Shown: piece by piece, positions 51,617-60,629 of the stretch
Position numbering within the stretch: the first letter of the stretch is position 1
Layout: every line of letters starts with the position of its first letter
Assembly: GCA_965603355.1 (NCBI GenBank)
Contig: CBFDCQ010000001.1
Span: 116,367 to 180,366, forward strand
DNA from: CBFDCQ01 sp965603355
GTDB taxonomy: Bacteria; Hydrogenedentota; CAZGCA01; CBFDCQ01
Reading direction: 5' to 3'
DNA length: 64,000 bases
Notes under the pieces: model-generated
Databases searched by the model: none
Told to the model about the DNA's origin: nothing
What the model saw: only the letters and a program-made list of their open reading frames with translations
Made by a program: the position numbers and the translations under genes

Positions 51617-52603
51617 GTGGCACCTGTTATTGAAACGAAAGACTTGACGAAGATCTATATCACCTTCTTCGGCACTCAACAGATTCCCGCACTGGATAAG
51701 GTCGATCTTTCCGTAGAGCAGGGTGAAATATTCGGTTTCCTGGGCCCGAACGGGGCGGGAAAAACCACTGCAGTCAAGATCTTTCTCAGTCTGATATTTC
51801 CGACTTCGGGTGAAGTCCACATTCTGGGCCAGAACCCCGGATCACCCAAGGTTAAGAGGCAGATCGGCTACCTTCCCGAAGGTTCGTATTTCCCCGATTT
51901 CCTTCGCGGAGAAGAGGTGCTGAGATTCTACGGCCAACTATACGGCCTGCGGGGCAAGGACCTCCGAGATAGGATCACGGCAACACTGGACCTCGTGGGA
52001 TTGCAGGAGGCGCGTGGAATTCTCGTCAAGTACTACTCAAAGGGTATGCGCCAGCGCATAGGTCTTGCCCAGGCGCTGCTGAGTGATCCCGACATTCTTA
52101 TCCTTGACGAACCTACTACGGGACTCGACCCTATCGCGCGAAGAGAGATCAGGGATATACTGATTAACCTTAAGGTCGAGCGTGGAAAAACGCTGTTCAT
52201 CTGCTCGCACGAACTGCTTGAAGTCGAACTAATGTGTGACCGCGTGGCGATTCTCGACCGAGGCAAGGTCGTGAAGAGCGGACGGCTCGACGAGATGGTC
52301 TATTCTGAACGCGATGTCGAAATAGTCGCTCAGGGCGTGGGCGAAAAGCTTGAGAACGAATTCCGCGGCGAGAGTCTCAATGTCTCCGAAGCGGGAAGAG
52401 GAAAACTGCGAATAGAAGTGCCCCGTGAAAAGGGTGTGTTTCAGGTTATTCACAGACTTGAGCAACAAGGCGCCGAGCTCGTCAGCATGTCCCCTCGCAA
52501 ACAATCCCTCGAGGACATCTTTCTGCAGGCTGTGCGAGATAGCGCGGCGGCACGCGAGGCGGCTGCGAGCGCCGAATCTGCAACCAACGAGAACGAAACT
52601 TAG
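51617..52603 (+). CDS. ABC transporter ATPase (ABC-2 type)
   Basis: 328 residues, GTG start with GAGGAGGG 7 bases upstream. Walker A G-P-N-G-A-G-K-T-T, signature Y-S-K-G-M-R-Q-R, Walker B I-L-I-L-D-E-P and H-loop S-H-E are intact. The C-terminal 100 residues are the extension common to ABC-2 ATPases. It energises the permease encoded 18 bases downstream. It differs from the GldA-like ATPase at 39034 in having a canonical P-loop. Confidence 0.88.
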   Translation: MAPVIETKDLTKIYITFFGTQQIPALDKVDLSVEQGEIFGFLGPNGAGKTTAVKIFLSLIFPTSGEVHILGQNPGSPKVKRQIGYLPEGSYFPDFLRGEEVLRFYGQLYGLRGKDLRDRITATLDLVGLQEARGILVKYYSKGMRQRIGLAQALLSDPDILILDEPTTGLDPIARREIRDILINLKVERGKTLFICSHELLEVELMCDRVAILDRGKVVKSGRLDEMVYSERDVEIVAQGVGEKLENEFRGESLNVSEAGRGKLRIEVPREKGVFQVIHRLEQQGAELVSMSPRKQSLEDIFLQAVRDSAAAREAAASAESATNENET

Positions 52604-52621
52604 GTAAGGGGATTCCAGACT

Positions 52622-53404
52622 ATGAACTTCTTTTGGATAGCTGCAAATACGTACAGAGAAGGTATCAGAAAAAAGACCTTGATAGGGTTTCTCATCGTCG
52701 CGCTGCTCGTGATAGGAGGGAGCACGTTCCTGACCGTGCTCTCGCCCGGCGAGGAGGTGAAGATGGTCAAGGACGTCTGCCTCGCGGCACTGAGCATGTT
52801 CGGGATGTTGATCGCTGTCTTCACGGCGGGATCAATGGTCCCGACTGAGCTCGAGAACAAGACGATTTACACTGTGCTGTCAAAACCGCTCCGGCGATTC
52901 GAGTATGTTATCGGCAAGTTCGTGGGAATCCAGTTCATACTGATCCTGAACCTGGGTTTGATGGGGCTTCTTTCACTCGTCATCCTTTTTACGAGAGAAC
53001 ACATCATCTCCACGATCCTGATCAAATCAGTCCTTCTTACTTACCTTGAACTGATGGTCCTTTCCGCGCTCACGTTTGCGGTTTCGATGGTATCGTCATC
53101 GGCGGTTCTGCCGATAATCTCCGGCGCTTTCATCTACATCATCGGACATCTCGTGGAGTACCTGAAAGGATTGAGCAACCACGCCATGCAAGCAGGCCAG
53201 GCACTCATTGCCAGCGTGATCAAGCTGCTCTACTGGGTGCTGCCCGACCTGAACAAGTACAACATAAGAGATCAGCTTATCCACCTGCAGCCTAACGACC
53301 CTCGCATAGGCATCATCATGTGGCAGCTTGTGCTGTACACGATCCTATGTGTCGCCGTTGGGATATGTATAGCCCACTTGTTGTTCAGACGAAAAGAGGT
53401 TTAA
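52622..53404 (+). CDS. ABC-2-type permease
   Basis: 260 residues with six hydrophobic segments. E-L-E-N-K-T-I-Y-T-V-L-S-K-P near residue 80 is the coupling-helix motif of ABC-2 permeases. AAGGGGA lies before the ATG. It pairs with the ATPase upstream and is followed by a TPR membrane protein 16 bases later, so all three probably form one export or assembly unit. Substrate unknown. Confidence 0.82.
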   Translation: MNFFWIAANTYREGIRKKTLIGFLIVALLVIGGSTFLTVLSPGEEVKMVKDVCLAALSMFGMLIAVFTAGSMVPTELENKTIYTVLSKPLRRFEYVIGKFVGIQFILILNLGLMGLLSLVILFTREHIISTILIKSVLLTYLELMVLSALTFAVSMVSSSAVLPIISGAFIYIIGHLVEYLKGLSNHAMQAGQALIASVIKLLYWVLPDLNKYNIRDQLIHLQPNDPRIGIIMWQLVLYTILCVAVGICIAHLLFRRKEV

Positions 53405-53420
53405 CCGGAAAGACAACTCT

Positions 53421-54653
53421 ATGAGCAACGAGACACGGACAACGAAACAGCGCGCGGAATCCGCAAGACTTTTCATACTGCTGGCCGTGTTGCTTTTTAT
53501 CGTCGCCCGAATCGCGGTGCGACTCGACTACCTCGAAACCTCTTACAGCTTTTACGGATGGCTGCTGGCAAGAGCCACGGAAACGGACGTCATCAAACCT
53601 GTGCTGTTAACTCCAGGAGAACAGGAGGCGACCGAGGAGAATGTATTCTTCGAGAAAGTGCGGACTTCTCTGAGCGAAAGGACGGGTGGCCAACTGGTTT
53701 CCGAAGTGGAGGAGACTCACCTTTGGTCGCTGGTTTTGGCGGAGATGAAGCAGCCGACCCGATTGGAGTTCGAGAGGCTTGCCAGTGACGGGAAACTCAA
53801 CCTTCCATACGGCGCGATAGACTGGTCGGAGGAATCCGTAGGCGCCCATCTTGGCAGCCTCATTCTCGGTTTCCGCAGCGCGGTTGCCGATCTCCTGTGG
53901 CTTAAAGTTGATGAGTACTGGCATCAGGGACGGATGGAGATGATGCTGCCGATGATGCAAACCGTGGTGACACTTGACCCGCACTTCATCGAGGCCTGGA
54001 AGATAGGGGCGTGGCATCTCGCCTATAACGCGGCGGTTACCGTGGACACCTTGGAGGAGAAGCAGGCGTTCGTGGAAAAAGGGATACTCTTCCTGCAGGA
54101 CGGCATCAAGAGGAACCCGCGGAATCACGAGCTATACTTTGACCTCGGATTCAGCATGTACTTTCTGAAATTGGAGGATTACGAGAACGCCGCCCACTAC
54201 ATCAGACAGGCTGATCGGTACAGACCTCCGGATGAGAAGTGGATTCCCAGGATGATGCTGCTCGCATATGAGCGCGGCGGCCACTACGAAGACGCCCTCG
54301 AAGGGTGGCGACGATACCTGACGGAGATTGACCCGGAGAGTAACCCTGGGAAAAGAGCCCTGTATCGACTCCGCGCGCTGATAGCCGTACGTGACGAGCG
54401 TTATGACGAAGCGCTGCCTATCCTGCAGGAGATGTTCGACACGTTCCCCGGCGCTAACGCTTTCGCGGACATTGGAATCACAAAGATCAACGCCATGAAG
54501 GCCGAAGCCGCAGGCGACCTGGAGGGGGCCAAGAGGCTGTGGCAATCGCTGATCGACAAGGCGCATCTAACTGTCTGGGATGAGGCGGAGGCGAACATCG
54601 CCAGGCTTAACGCGCTCATAGCCGTTGGTGGAGCGGCAACCAGCGAAAGCTGA
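53421..54653 (+). CDS. Membrane-anchored TPR protein of the ABC operon
   Basis: 410 residues. A single N-terminal helix (about 17-35) anchors a periplasmic region. TPR-type helices run from about 170 to 400 (for example Y-F-D-L-G-F-S-M-Y-F-L-K and E-D-A-L-E-G-W-R-R-Y). The start follows GGAAAG 7 bases upstream and lies 16 bases after the permease. It likely links the exporter to partner proteins. No enzymatic motif is present. Confidence 0.78.
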   Translation: MSNETRTTKQRAESARLFILLAVLLFIVARIAVRLDYLETSYSFYGWLLARATETDVIKPVLLTPGEQEATEENVFFEKVRTSLSERTGGQLVSEVEETHLWSLVLAEMKQPTRLEFERLASDGKLNLPYGAIDWSEESVGAHLGSLILGFRSAVADLLWLKVDEYWHQGRMEMMLPMMQTVVTLDPHFIEAWKIGAWHLAYNAAVTVDTLEEKQAFVEKGILFLQDGIKRNPRNHELYFDLGFSMYFLKLEDYENAAHYIRQADRYRPPDEKWIPRMMLLAYERGGHYEDALEGWRRYLTEIDPESNPGKRALYRLRALIAVRDERYDEALPILQEMFDTFPGANAFADIGITKINAMKAEAAGDLEGAKRLWQSLIDKAHLTVWDEAEANIARLNALIAVGGAATSES

Positions 54654-54781
54654 AGGTTACGAGTCTCCCGGAATGCCGGTCGGTTGTCCGCACAAGGTCG
54701 GCGATATCCTGTCGACACTTTGCGAGAAACACCATCATACGAGGTTCGCAAGAAGCGTATTCCATTTGAGGGCGATGGGCT

Positions 54782-55501
54782 GTGGTCGAGATCGCCAAAA
54801 GCACCAGCGACGCCAAGGCGCGCATTGAGCGTAACCTGCGATCCGTACGCGCGAGGATCGCCACCGCGGCTCGGCGAAGCGGCAGAGACGAAAGCGACAT
54901 ACAGCTGGTGGCGGTCACGAAAACGGTAGGTGTGGCAGAAATATTGGCCGCGGCGCAACTGGGCGTTGAGAATATCGGCGAGAACCGCGTTCACGAGGCT
55001 TTGGCCAAACGCGATAGGGTGGGGGACCGGGTGAAATGGCACATGGTCGGACACTTGCAGCGCAGAAAGGTCAGGGACGCTGTGAGCCTGTTCGATTGCA
55101 TACACTCGGTTGACAGCATCGCGCTCGCGAAGGAAATAGACAAGAGGTGCGCTCATATCGGCAAGATAATGCCCGTGCTGTTCGAGGTGAACGTGTGTGG
55201 CGAGCAAACGAAGTTCGGGCTTTCCCCTGACGAAACGCTCGAAGTGATTCGCCAGGCCTCTGCGCTCGAACATGTTCGGATCGAGGGGTTGATGACTATG
55301 GCGCCTTTCGTGTCGGACGCCGAGGAGATCCGTCCCTGTTTTAGACACTTGGCGCAGTTGGCCGAATCGACGGCCGGCGAGGCCATACCGAACGTCAGCA
55401 TGAGAAGGTTGTCAATGGGGATGACGAACGATTTCGAAGTGGCGATAGAGGAGGGGGCCACCGCTGTAAGGATAGGAACGGCTGTCTTCGGAGAAAGCTG
55501 A
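54782..55501 (+). CDS. yggS: YggS-family PLP-binding protein
   Basis: 239 residues, GTG start with GAGGG about 9 bases upstream. PLP lysine K47 in L-V-A-V-T-K, G-E-N-R-V-H-E, H-M-V-G-H-L-Q and the final S-M-G-M-T-N-D-F and R-I-G-T-A-V-F-G-E motifs match. YggS/PLPBP proteins buffer pyridoxal phosphate and have no known reaction. It precedes pheS by 26 bases. Its role fits a cell that uses several PLP enzymes, four of them in the 13.9-18.5 kb region. Confidence 0.92.
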   Translation: MVEIAKSTSDAKARIERNLRSVRARIATAARRSGRDESDIQLVAVTKTVGVAEILAAAQLGVENIGENRVHEALAKRDRVGDRVKWHMVGHLQRRKVRDAVSLFDCIHSVDSIALAKEIDKRCAHIGKIMPVLFEVNVCGEQTKFGLSPDETLEVIRQASALEHVRIEGLMTMAPFVSDAEEIRPCFRHLAQLAESTAGEAIPNVSMRRLSMGMTNDFEVAIEEGATAVRIGTAVFGES

Positions 55502-55527
55502 ACTTCCGCGCAGCGCGAAGAGCAACC

Positions 55528-56541
55528 ATGAAAGAAAAGCTGCAACAACTTGCGAAGGACGCGTTGGGCGAAATAGGCGCCGCGACATCTGCCGACCAGC
55601 TCAACGCCGTCAGGGCCAAATACGTCGGCCGCAAAGGAGCCATCACTGCTATACTCAGACAGATAAGCTCTCTGCCCGAACAGGACAAGAAAGAGGTGGG
55701 CAGGCTCGGAAACAAGGTTAAGGCCGCCGTTGAACGAGAGGTGAAAGCGAGAGCGGTAATCCTGGCTGAGCGGGAGGAGGATGCTCAAGCTGAACCGCCG
55801 ATAGACGTGACGTTGCCGGGACGTCCTGTACCGCTCGGACGAATGCATCCAATAACGCGGACCGTCAACGAGGTGGCGGACATCTTTGCGAGCTTAGGGT
55901 ACGAGATCGGGACGGGACCCGAGGTAGAGACGGATTATTACAATTTCGTGAGCCTTAACACGCCCAAGGATCATCCCGCACGCGACATGCAGGCCACCTT
56001 CTTCATAGGCGACGAGCTCGTCCTCCGGACACAGACCTCGCCGGTACAGGTGCGTACGATGGAGAAGAGGAAGCCGCCATTGCGGATCATCGCGCCCGGA
56101 AAGGTATACCGTCCGGACCTCGACGCATCGCACAGCCCGATGTTCTTCCAGGCTGAGGGGTTCATGGTGGACGAGAACATCTCGTTCGGCGACCTGAAAG
56201 GCACGTTAGACATCTTCGCGCAAGCCTTCTTCGGTGCGGACGCCGTGACGCGGTTCAGGCCGAGCTTTTTCCCGTTCGTCGAGCCGGGCGCCGAGGTTGA
56301 CGTCAGATGCGTCATGTGCAAGGGCGGCGGGTGCCGTACCTGTTCGCAGAAAGGTTGGCTCGAGATAGCGGGAGCCGGAATGATTCATCCGGCGGTGTTC
56401 GATTCGGTCGGCTACGATTACGAGAAGTACACGGGGTTCGCGTTTGGGATTGGACTTGACCGTCTAACCATGCTCCGATACCGTGTGGACGACATCCGAC
56501 TTCTCTACGACAACGACCTGCGCTTCTTGGAACAGTTCTGA
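55528..56541 (+). CDS. pheS: Phenylalanine-tRNA ligase alpha subunit
   Basis: 337 residues, the usual length. Class II synthetase core: motif 2-like F-x-V-R-T-M-E and F-R-P-S-F-F-P-F, motif 3 G-I-G-L-D-R-L-T-M-L-R-Y. The N-terminal coiled coil is normal. A C-x-x-C-x-x-x-x-x-C-x-T-C group near 265-275 resembles zinc-binding loops of some PheS proteins. It forms an alpha2-beta2 enzyme with PheT, encoded 44 bases downstream, that charges tRNA-Phe. Confidence 0.96.
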   Translation: MKEKLQQLAKDALGEIGAATSADQLNAVRAKYVGRKGAITAILRQISSLPEQDKKEVGRLGNKVKAAVEREVKARAVILAEREEDAQAEPPIDVTLPGRPVPLGRMHPITRTVNEVADIFASLGYEIGTGPEVETDYYNFVSLNTPKDHPARDMQATFFIGDELVLRTQTSPVQVRTMEKRKPPLRIIAPGKVYRPDLDASHSPMFFQAEGFMVDENISFGDLKGTLDIFAQAFFGADAVTRFRPSFFPFVEPGAEVDVRCVMCKGGGCRTCSQKGWLEIAGAGMIHPAVFDSVGYDYEKYTGFAFGIGLDRLTMLRYRVDDIRLLYDNDLRFLEQF

Positions 56542-56585
56542 CCGCTTTAAGTGAGAACAACCTGGAGTTAGAGGTAGTTTAGGCT

Positions 56586-58985
56586 ATGTTAGTTCCGTAC
56601 AATTGGCTCAAAGATTACGTGGACTTTGACTATTCCGCGGATGAGCTGGCGGAAAAGCTGACCATGGCCGGTCTCGAGGTAGAGACCGTTGTCAAGCACG
56701 GGGAGGAAATATCCGGCGTGGTGGTTGGCGATGTCCGCAGCGTCAGGCCGCATCCGAATGCCGACCGCTTGGTGCTATGCGACGTCGACGTCGGCGGACA
56801 AGTTTTGGAGATCGTGTGCGGAGCGGACAACATGAAGGCCGGTGACAAGGTACCGGTCGCGATTCACGGCGCGACATTGCCGGGCGACGTAAAGATCAGG
56901 AAAGGCAAGATCCGCGGCGTGACCTCCCAAGGGATGCTCTGCTCCGAGATTGAGCTTAAACTTGGCGACGACGCGGAGGGGATAATGATTCTGCCTTCTC
57001 AACTTGACGTGGGCACGGACCTGAACGCGGCTCTCGCGCTCGACGAACCGATACTGGACGTCCAGGTCATGCCGAACCGGGGCGACTGGGCAAGCATGAC
57101 CGGCTTGGCGCGGGAGGTCGCCGTTTTTGCCGGCACGTCTCTGAAGATGCCCGAACCCTCGTTCCGTAAAGGTGAGGCGCCCATAGACAGCCTCACATCG
57201 GTACAGATAGACGACCCCGAAATGTGCCCCAGATATGCTGCACGGATCATACGCGGCGTACGCGTGGCGCCGTCCCCGCAATGGATGCAGGACAGGCTGA
57301 TCAAGGGCGGTCTCCGACCTATAAACAACGTCGTCGACGCCACGAACTACGTCCTCATGGAGCTGGGTCAACCGCTGCACGCGTTCGACTACGACCGGTT
57401 GGCGGAAAACAGGATCGTCGTGCGGCGCGCCCGTCAGGCAGAAAGAATCGTCACGCTGGATGGGGAAGAGCGCGCGCTTTTTCCCGACATACTTGTCATC
57501 GCAGATGCTGTCAAACCAGTCGCGCTTGCGGGCGTGATGGGAGGGAAAGATCCCGAGGTCAACGATGCGACGGTCAACGTCTTCATCGAGAGCGCCTTCT
57601 TCGATCCAGGAACCATCAGACGCGGCTCCAAGAAGCTCGGACTCAGCACGGAAGCCTCCTACAGGTTCGAGCGCGGGACCGACCCGGAAATGGTTCTGAC
57701 CGCGGCCGACAGAGCTGCGGGTCTAATTCAGGAACTGGCCGGAGGCGAGCTCGCAAGAGGGATCATAGACAATTACCCGCAACCTCTTGAACCGGTAGAG
57801 CTGGTCCTGAGACCGGCACGCGCAAACGCGCTGCTTGGCACGGATATACCGGCTCAAGATATGGCCGACATGCTCGGCAAGCTTGGGTTTGCTGTTACCG
57901 CCCGCGACGAACAGCTCGCCGTCACGGTCCCGTCGCACCGACACGATGCCCGCCGGGAAGCCGATCTCATCGAGGAAGTCGCGCGCGTTCAAGGCTATGA
58001 CCGAATACCTTCAACCAGTCCACGCGCTCCCGTGGAGCTGCCTCGCCGGAACGAGGAGTTTTCTCTCCAGAGGAAGACCACCGACGCGCTTCTGAGTCTC
58101 GGCATGACTCAGACCATAACTCTGAGTTTCAGTTCACCCGAGGATATGGAACGGATAGGGTACACGGGCTCGTTGGACCAGATGGTAGCGCTCCTGAACC
58201 CCATGTCCGAGAAGCAGGGCTCTCTGCGCGCCTCGCTCATTCCAGGGATCATCCGGACATTGGAGAGGAACTTGCGACATGGGCGGTCCGACTGCACGAT
58301 CTTTGAAATCGGCAGAGTATTCGCGGCCCGCAGCCCCGGCGAGCAGCCCGATGAAATGCTCATGGTCGCGGGAGCCGCAATGGGCAACGTTACCGCACAC
58401 CACTGGGATACCCCCGGTACCGCAGTTGACTTCTTCTATTTGAAAGGTATCGTCGAGTCGCTGCTGAACGGACTCCTGTGCCGGGATATCGGTTTCCGAA
58501 AAGGCTCTCATCCCGCCCTGTCCGAAAACGCAACCGCGGAAATCTGCGTGGGCGATAACACCTGCGGTTCGATCGGCGAGGTCCGCAAGGCCGTTCTCCA
58601 GCGCTTCAACATCGAGGAACCGGCCGTCCTGTTTGAACTGGACCTGGACTCTCTGCGACCTCACACAGGCACACCTCGCTCTCATGAACCGATACCGAAG
58701 TTTCCACCGTCAAGACGCGATCTGGCAGTCATCGTTGCCGACCACGTCCAGGCTGAGGACCTGACCGCCTTGGTTCGCAACACCGGCGGCCATCTTCTGC
58801 GCGACGTTACACTATTCGATCTGTATCGCGGCCCCCAGGTGCCGCCCGGTATGAAGAACATTGCCTTCTCCATCAAGTACCTCGCCTCGGATAGGACTTT
58901 GACGGACGAAGAGGTCAACGCCCTGCACCAAAAGATTGTCGAAGCCCTTGTGGTCAAGTTTCATGCGCGCCTGCGAGAAGAATGA
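56586..58985 (+). CDS. pheT: Phenylalanine-tRNA ligase beta subunit
   Basis: 799 residues, the usual length. Domain order from the N-terminus: B1 motif M-L-V-P-Y-N-W-L-K-D-Y-V, the tRNA-binding OB region with C-D-V-D-V-G and C-G-A-D-N, the B3/B4 editing domain, the B5 domain and the C-terminal anticodon-binding FDX-ACB domain (P-P-S-R-R-D-L-A, F-S-I-K-Y-L). The start follows AGAGGT. Its end overlaps the coiled-coil gene by four bases (ATGA). Confidence 0.96.
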   Translation: MLVPYNWLKDYVDFDYSADELAEKLTMAGLEVETVVKHGEEISGVVVGDVRSVRPHPNADRLVLCDVDVGGQVLEIVCGADNMKAGDKVPVAIHGATLPGDVKIRKGKIRGVTSQGMLCSEIELKLGDDAEGIMILPSQLDVGTDLNAALALDEPILDVQVMPNRGDWASMTGLAREVAVFAGTSLKMPEPSFRKGEAPIDSLTSVQIDDPEMCPRYAARIIRGVRVAPSPQWMQDRLIKGGLRPINNVVDATNYVLMELGQPLHAFDYDRLAENRIVVRRARQAERIVTLDGEERALFPDILVIADAVKPVALAGVMGGKDPEVNDATVNVFIESAFFDPGTIRRGSKKLGLSTEASYRFERGTDPEMVLTAADRAAGLIQELAGGELARGIIDNYPQPLEPVELVLRPARANALLGTDIPAQDMADMLGKLGFAVTARDEQLAVTVPSHRHDARREADLIEEVARVQGYDRIPSTSPRAPVELPRRNEEFSLQRKTTDALLSLGMTQTITLSFSSPEDMERIGYTGSLDQMVALLNPMSEKQGSLRASLIPGIIRTLERNLRHGRSDCTIFEIGRVFAARSPGEQPDEMLMVAGAAMGNVTAHHWDTPGTAVDFFYLKGIVESLLNGLLCRDIGFRKGSHPALSENATAEICVGDNTCGSIGEVRKAVLQRFNIEEPAVLFELDLDSLRPHTGTPRSHEPIPKFPPSRRDLAVIVADHVQAEDLTALVRNTGGHLLRDVTLFDLYRGPQVPPGMKNIAFSIKYLASDRTLTDEEVNALHQKIVEALVVKFHARLREE

Positions 58986-59287
58986 AAAACGACCAGGTCG
59001 AGAAAAGAATCGAACTGCTGGAAGACGTCATCTCCGAGGCTCACGGGAGGGTAGGGAAGCTCTGCACCGAGAAACGCCTTCTCAAACAGGAACTCGCACA
59101 GCTCAAACATCAGCTCGCGGACACTTCAAGACAGCTTGCGGTCCTTGAACAAGCAGAGGAGCACTTCGTGGACCTTCAAACCGAGACCGTGCTGTTGAGG
59201 GAGCAGCGAAAGCAACTCAAGTCGGAGGTCGAACACCTTCTGCGTAAAGTCGCTGCCCTCAAGGCCGCCGTTCTCCAACTGGACTGA
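58982..59287 (+). CDS. Small coiled-coil protein next to zapA, ZapB-like
   Basis: 101 residues, nearly all heptad-repeat helix rich in Glu, Lys, Leu and Gln. It overlaps pheT by four bases and ends 5 bases before zapA. ZapB, a coiled-coil partner of ZapA at the division ring, has this size and composition, so a division role is a reasonable inference. Sequence alone does not prove it. Confidence 0.6.
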   Translation: MKNDQVEKRIELLEDVISEAHGRVGKLCTEKRLLKQELAQLKHQLADTSRQLAVLEQAEEHFVDLQTETVLLREQRKQLKSEVEHLLRKVAALKAAVLQLD

Positions 59288-59292
59288 GACAG

Positions 59293-59625
59293 ATGAGCAC
59301 AGAAGCGGGAATCTTCGGCAGCAGTTACACGTTCGAGGGCGACGACTCGGAACATATTCGCGCGCTTGCCGATTACGTTGACCGTAAGATGTCCGAGACG
59401 GCAAAACGCATCCGCAATGTCACTACAAGTAAGGTTGCGATCATGACGGCTATGACCATCGCGGACGAACTCTTCAGGCTGCGCGAATCCGTCGAGCAGG
59501 CCGACGCCGATAACGCCGCCCGGCTCGATAACCTCATCGCCATGTCACGCGACCTCGGCGCACCCGCCCAAGGGACCAGCAAAGCCTCCTCGCTACCGCA
59601 TGCCGAGGAACACCATGCCCAATGA
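59293..59625 (+). CDS. zapA: Cell division protein ZapA
   Basis: 110 residues. F-E-G-D-D-S-E-H-I-R-A-L-A-D-Y-V-D, then M-T-A-M-T-I-A-D-E-L-F-R-L matches the ZapA fold and its C-terminal coiled coil. ZapA bundles FtsZ filaments at midcell. The pheS-pheT-zapA order is found in several bacteria. The stop overlaps the ogt start region by about 11 bases. Confidence 0.85.
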   Translation: MSTEAGIFGSSYTFEGDDSEHIRALADYVDRKMSETAKRIRNVTTSKVAIMTAMTIADELFRLRESVEQADADNAARLDNLIAMSRDLGAPAQGTSKASSLPHAEEHHAQ

Positions 59626-60124
59626 TCGAGACCCGGCGTTACCCCCTCAATCCGGGCACTGTACCTTTAGCGTCGCCACCGATCTTGCCCTCCTTCTCGC
59701 GTGGACTCCATCCGGAATCTCACGCGTAACCTTCATCAACATCTCCAACATCCCCCAACATGACAATCCCGCGCACCCCCCCTTCGTAGACCACGCGCTT
59801 CGCCTTCTTCGAGCTTATTTTCGAGGCAAACCCGTCTCGTTTTCCGACATCCCGCTCGACCTAGGCTCACCAACACCATTCCAGCTCGCTGTCTGGCAGG
59901 CCTCCTCCCGGATACCATTCGGCGAAACCCGCCCCTACAAATGGATTGCACAACAAATCCGCAAGCCACGAGCCGTGCGAGCGGTAGGGAACGCACTCGG
60001 CAAGAACCCCATCCCCATACTCGTCCCGTGCCACAGGGTCATCCGGTCTGGCGGCTCACTCGGCGGCTTTACAGCCGGCATCGAAATCAAACGCCGCCTC
60101 CTTGCGCTCGAACAAATCAACTAG
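59615..60124 (+). CDS. ogt: Methylated-DNA-protein cysteine methyltransferase
   Basis: 169 residues from ATG 59615, with GAGGA 5 bases upstream; an ATG at 59600 is also in frame. It repairs O6-alkylguanine by transferring the alkyl group to its own C139 in P-C-H-R-V. F-G-E-T-R-P-Y and R-A-V-G-N-A-L are also conserved. Codon use is unlike the neighbours: the plus strand is poor in G and rich in C, and this continues into the spacer. Transfer from another source is possible. Confidence 0.92.
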   Translation: MPNDRDPALPPQSGHCTFSVATDLALLLAWTPSGISRVTFINISNIPQHDNPAHPPFVDHALRLLRAYFRGKPVSFSDIPLDLGSPTPFQLAVWQASSRIPFGETRPYKWIAQQIRKPRAVRAVGNALGKNPIPILVPCHRVIRSGGSLGGFTAGIEIKRRLLALEQIN

Positions 60125-60629
60125 TCAACACAAACCCGCCAACTCGAAGCCCCAACCGACCGCCCAGGACGCTCTCTGAGGCGTTTTCTCGCCCAAACAC
60201 GAACATATCCCCCCGAATCCCCCCAATGTCCCTCCAGAAGCGTCTACAGTCCTCAGGCGCGATCTACACCCCGAGCCTTCCACCTCGCAATCCCACCAGC
60301 GTCAGCCTTTCGCCAGATCCGACTCAAACCCGCTGTTTCCAAGCCTTCAGGGCTCCTCTACGCCGCTCGTGCCCCCTCGAATTGGTAGGCAATTTTTTCC
60401 TCTCTGCACAGTGTCCGATAATATATATTATGCCGACTTGCGCCGAGGGCCAGCTACGTCGTCAACAGCCGCTTTCGGGCCTATTAATACCTAATGTAGT
60501 TTCTAGATATTTGTCCTAATAAACTCTAAAACAAGACTATACTGATGTAGACTTATTCTAATAGAAGCCGCAGGAGGATCTATCCGGAGGGCTTTCGAGA
60601 GCAGATCTGACCGGAACGCGGCGCCCCTA
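60125..60629. other. Intergenic spacer with G-poor plus strand and AT palindrome
   Basis: About 505 bases. The first 280 are C-rich and G-poor on the plus strand. A perfect 14-base palindrome (ATAATATATATTAT) lies at 60418-60431. A 23-base block at 60449-60471 matches 63973-63995 at 19 positions. No credible gene was seen. Confidence 0.5.

Noticed and set aside
59941..60519. 192-codon Pro/Arg-rich frame overlapping ogt
   Set aside because: It results from the C-rich strand; it overlaps ogt in another frame and has no ribosome site.
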